Positions 62,529 to 63,451 of a stretch of DNA of 63,451 nucleotides are shown here, piece after piece. The translations under genes and the position numbers were made by a program. Each line of letters opens with the position of its first letter. The first letter of the stretch is position 1. The notes beneath the pieces were generated by a model. That model was given only the letters and a program-made list of their open reading frames with translations. It was not told the DNA's origin and did no database searches. Origin of the DNA: Gammaproteobacteria bacterium. GTDB taxonomy: Bacteria > Pseudomonadota > Gammaproteobacteria > Steroidobacterales > Steroidobacteraceae. The stretch is from NCBI GenBank assembly GCA_025357915.1, contig JANYLH010000079.1, positions 1 through 63,451 of the forward strand, in the 5' to 3' direction.

Positions 62529-62948
62529 TCAGTTTAAGCCGGGCAGCCTGGTACCTGGGACAAATTTGGTGGGCGGCGGTTCCTTGTCGGGCAGCCCGTA
62601 CTTCTTGCGCTGTTCGGGCGTCAGCACCGCACTGATCTGCACGGTCATCTGTCGGTCGATGTTACGGAATGCCTGAATGCGCTCCGCACCGGACAGATTC
62701 GGGTCAGTCCAGATGCCCTTGCTCATGGCCTGCCCGCGCAACAGGATGGTCTTGACCGAAGCCTTCTGCGGGTCGCTGAGACCGAGGCGCTGGCCCATGC
62801 GGTTGACCCGATCGTCCAAGGTGTCGGGCTTGCGGGTATGAGCGCCGGGCGGCTGGTAGCCCGCGCCGCGGCCAGATTGCACGTCCGCGGCCGCGAGCTG
62901 CGCAAAGGCACAGGCAAGCAGCAGGACAAAGCGGGACCCGTTACGCAT
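62529..62948 (-). CDS. Spy/CpxP-like periplasmic protein
   Basis: A 139-residue protein with a signal peptide (MRNGSRFVLLLACAFAQLAA). The mature helical part has the LTxxQ-like motif of this family (AVLTPEQRKKYG) and TLDDRVNRMGQRLGLSDPQK. Spy/CpxP proteins are small periplasmic chaperones induced by envelope stress. It is 53 bases downstream of paralogue B's start region on the same strand and might share regulation. Confidence 0.8.
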   Translation of the reverse strand: MRNGSRFVLLLACAFAQLAAADVQSGRGAGYQPPGAHTRKPDTLDDRVNRMGQRLGLSDPQKASVKTILLRGQAMSKGIWTDPNLSGAERIQAFRNIDRQMTVQISAVLTPEQRKKYGLPDKEPPPTKFVPGTRLPGLN

Positions 62949-63010
62949 GTCCCTATTCTAAGGCACGCCAGTCATCGCGAGCTTGTACCGAATCACAGTC
63001 CGCGTGCACC

Positions 63011-63055
63011 AACGGAAATGCCCCAGGGAGCCTTCACTCCCAGGGGCATGCCGTT
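63011..63055. terminator. Long stem-loop between convergent ends, terminator-like
   Basis: The arm at 63018-63030 (atgccccagggag) pairs with 63037-63049 (ctcccaggggcat), with one mismatch and a 6-base loop. An outer AACGG (63011-63015) pairs with CCGTT (63051-63055). It lies downstream of the minus-strand Ig-like gene ending at 63108. There is no clear U-tract, so Rho-independent termination is uncertain; it may instead stabilise the mRNA 3' end. Confidence 0.5.
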
Positions 63056-63107
63056 GTACTCAAACACACCGGGCGCCAAAGCGCGCGCCCTTGTTCTCGC
63101 TCTAACT

Positions 63108-63451
63108 CTAGGTGCCCGTGCCGGTCACCAGTAAGGTCCTCGTAGCAGCATTGCTGGCATTGACATTCAGGTTCGCCGTCTGGTTACCCGTCGCGGTCGG
63201 TGCAAAGGTCACCGTGATCGTGCAGGTGGCCAGCGGCGCCAGGCCCGTGCCGCCAATCGGACAGGTGTTGCCCGTCACCGTGTACTTCGCCGGCTGACTG
63301 TCCACGCGGCCGCTGCCCGTGATGGTCGGGGCCGCCAGAACCAGGTTTGCGGTGCCAAGGTTGGACACGACCACGTTCTGCGTGCTGGTCGTGGCCCGGG
63401 CTACGCTGCCAAACAGCACCGTGTTCAGCGGGAACGTCAGCATCACCGGCG
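63108..63451 (-). CDS. Ig-like surface protein (choice-of-anchor D / ASH-type domain), partial
   Basis: This is only the C-terminal part of a larger gene that continues past the window edge. About 112 residues show one beta-sandwich repeat: LNTVLFGSVARATTSTQNVV, VSNLGTANLVLAAPTITG, CPIGGTGLAPLATCTITVTF and RTLLVTGTGT before TAG at 63108-63110. Paired Cys (TCPIGG, ATCTITV) are typical of these repeats. Proteins built of such modules are secreted or surface-exposed. Nothing can be said about the full protein. Confidence 0.75.
   Translation of the reverse strand, partial: PVMLTFPLNTVLFGSVARATTSTQNVVVSNLGTANLVLAAPTITGSGRVDSQPAKYTVTGNTCPIGGTGLAPLATCTITVTFAPTATGNQTANLNVNASNAATRTLLVTGTGT

Noticed and set aside
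1-63451. CRISPR arrays, tRNA/rRNA genes, insertion sequences, phage att sites
   Set aside because: No regularly spaced repeats, cloverleaf-like sequence, transposase or integrase was seen by reading. A tRNAscan, IS and CRISPR search would settle this.

Overview
The window is a high-GC, densely coded stretch of a Gram-negative chromosome. Lipoproteins, outer-membrane barrels, DmsE/MtrB-type proteins, PhbAB, Bkd and GlcB point to the Proteobacteria, most likely Gammaproteobacteria. No rRNA or tRNA was seen, so the finer placement is inference. Most genes are intact, but four loci are broken: a yqjDE-like cluster and a Trp-rich secreted protein gene at the left end, an ipdC-like decarboxylase at 13.4-14.7 kb and a glycosidase at 50.8-51.8 kb.

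Layout. 0.1-4 kb: small membrane and stress-type proteins, several decayed, then a two-BON-domain periplasmic protein and an unknown secreted protein. 4.2-11.5 kb: a stand-alone elongation factor G, a TauE/SafE permease, a LuxR-type regulator with a GAF/PAS sensor kinase, and a SpoIIAA-like protein. 11.5-18.5 kb: phosphonoacetaldehyde hydrolase with a TIGR03364-type FAD oxidoreductase, the decarboxylase pseudogene, an APH/AAA kinase-like fusion, and a lipid pair (CFA-type methyltransferase plus geranylgeranyl-reductase-like flavoprotein). 18.6-26.8 kb: a Met-rich secreted protein, a NapC/NirT tetraheme cytochrome and a diheme cytochrome c4 on the minus strand, and on the plus strand an OmcA/MtrC decaheme lipoprotein, a DmsE/MtrA decaheme cytochrome and an MtrB/PioB barrel. 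Together these are the parts of a trans-envelope electron conduit.

26.8-42.4 kb is almost entirely minus-strand carbon metabolism: mmsA-yjcH-actP-EAL-antiporter; phbA-phbB and a 6-phosphogluconate dehydrogenase; and a translationally coupled run GNAT-glcB-matB-FAH-(hydroxyacid oxidase). 42.5-47.5 kb (plus strand): tandem universal stress protein, DksA-type zinc finger, and branched-chain 2-oxoacid dehydrogenase E1alpha/E1beta/E2. 47.5-50.7 kb (minus): glucokinase, an NTF2-like lipoprotein, an NRDE protein and an esterase lipoprotein.

52.5-57.4 kb holds a six-gene minus-strand signalling operon: outer-membrane barrel, PstS-like periplasmic protein, HAMP histidine kinase and three response regulators, most joined by ATGA/GTGA overlaps. 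It is followed by a ParD/RelE-type toxin-antitoxin pair with a recognisable promoter and an 18-bp palindrome. 58.2-63.4 kb holds a LolA-fold-like paralogous pair, a TlpA-like thioredoxin overlapping a barrel with a CxCxCxC N-terminus, another LuxR-type regulator, a Spy/CpxP-like protein, a long stem-loop and the 3' end of an Ig-like surface protein.

The strongest candidate system is the 19.1-26.8 kb extracellular electron transfer cluster. The six-gene sensing operon comes second.
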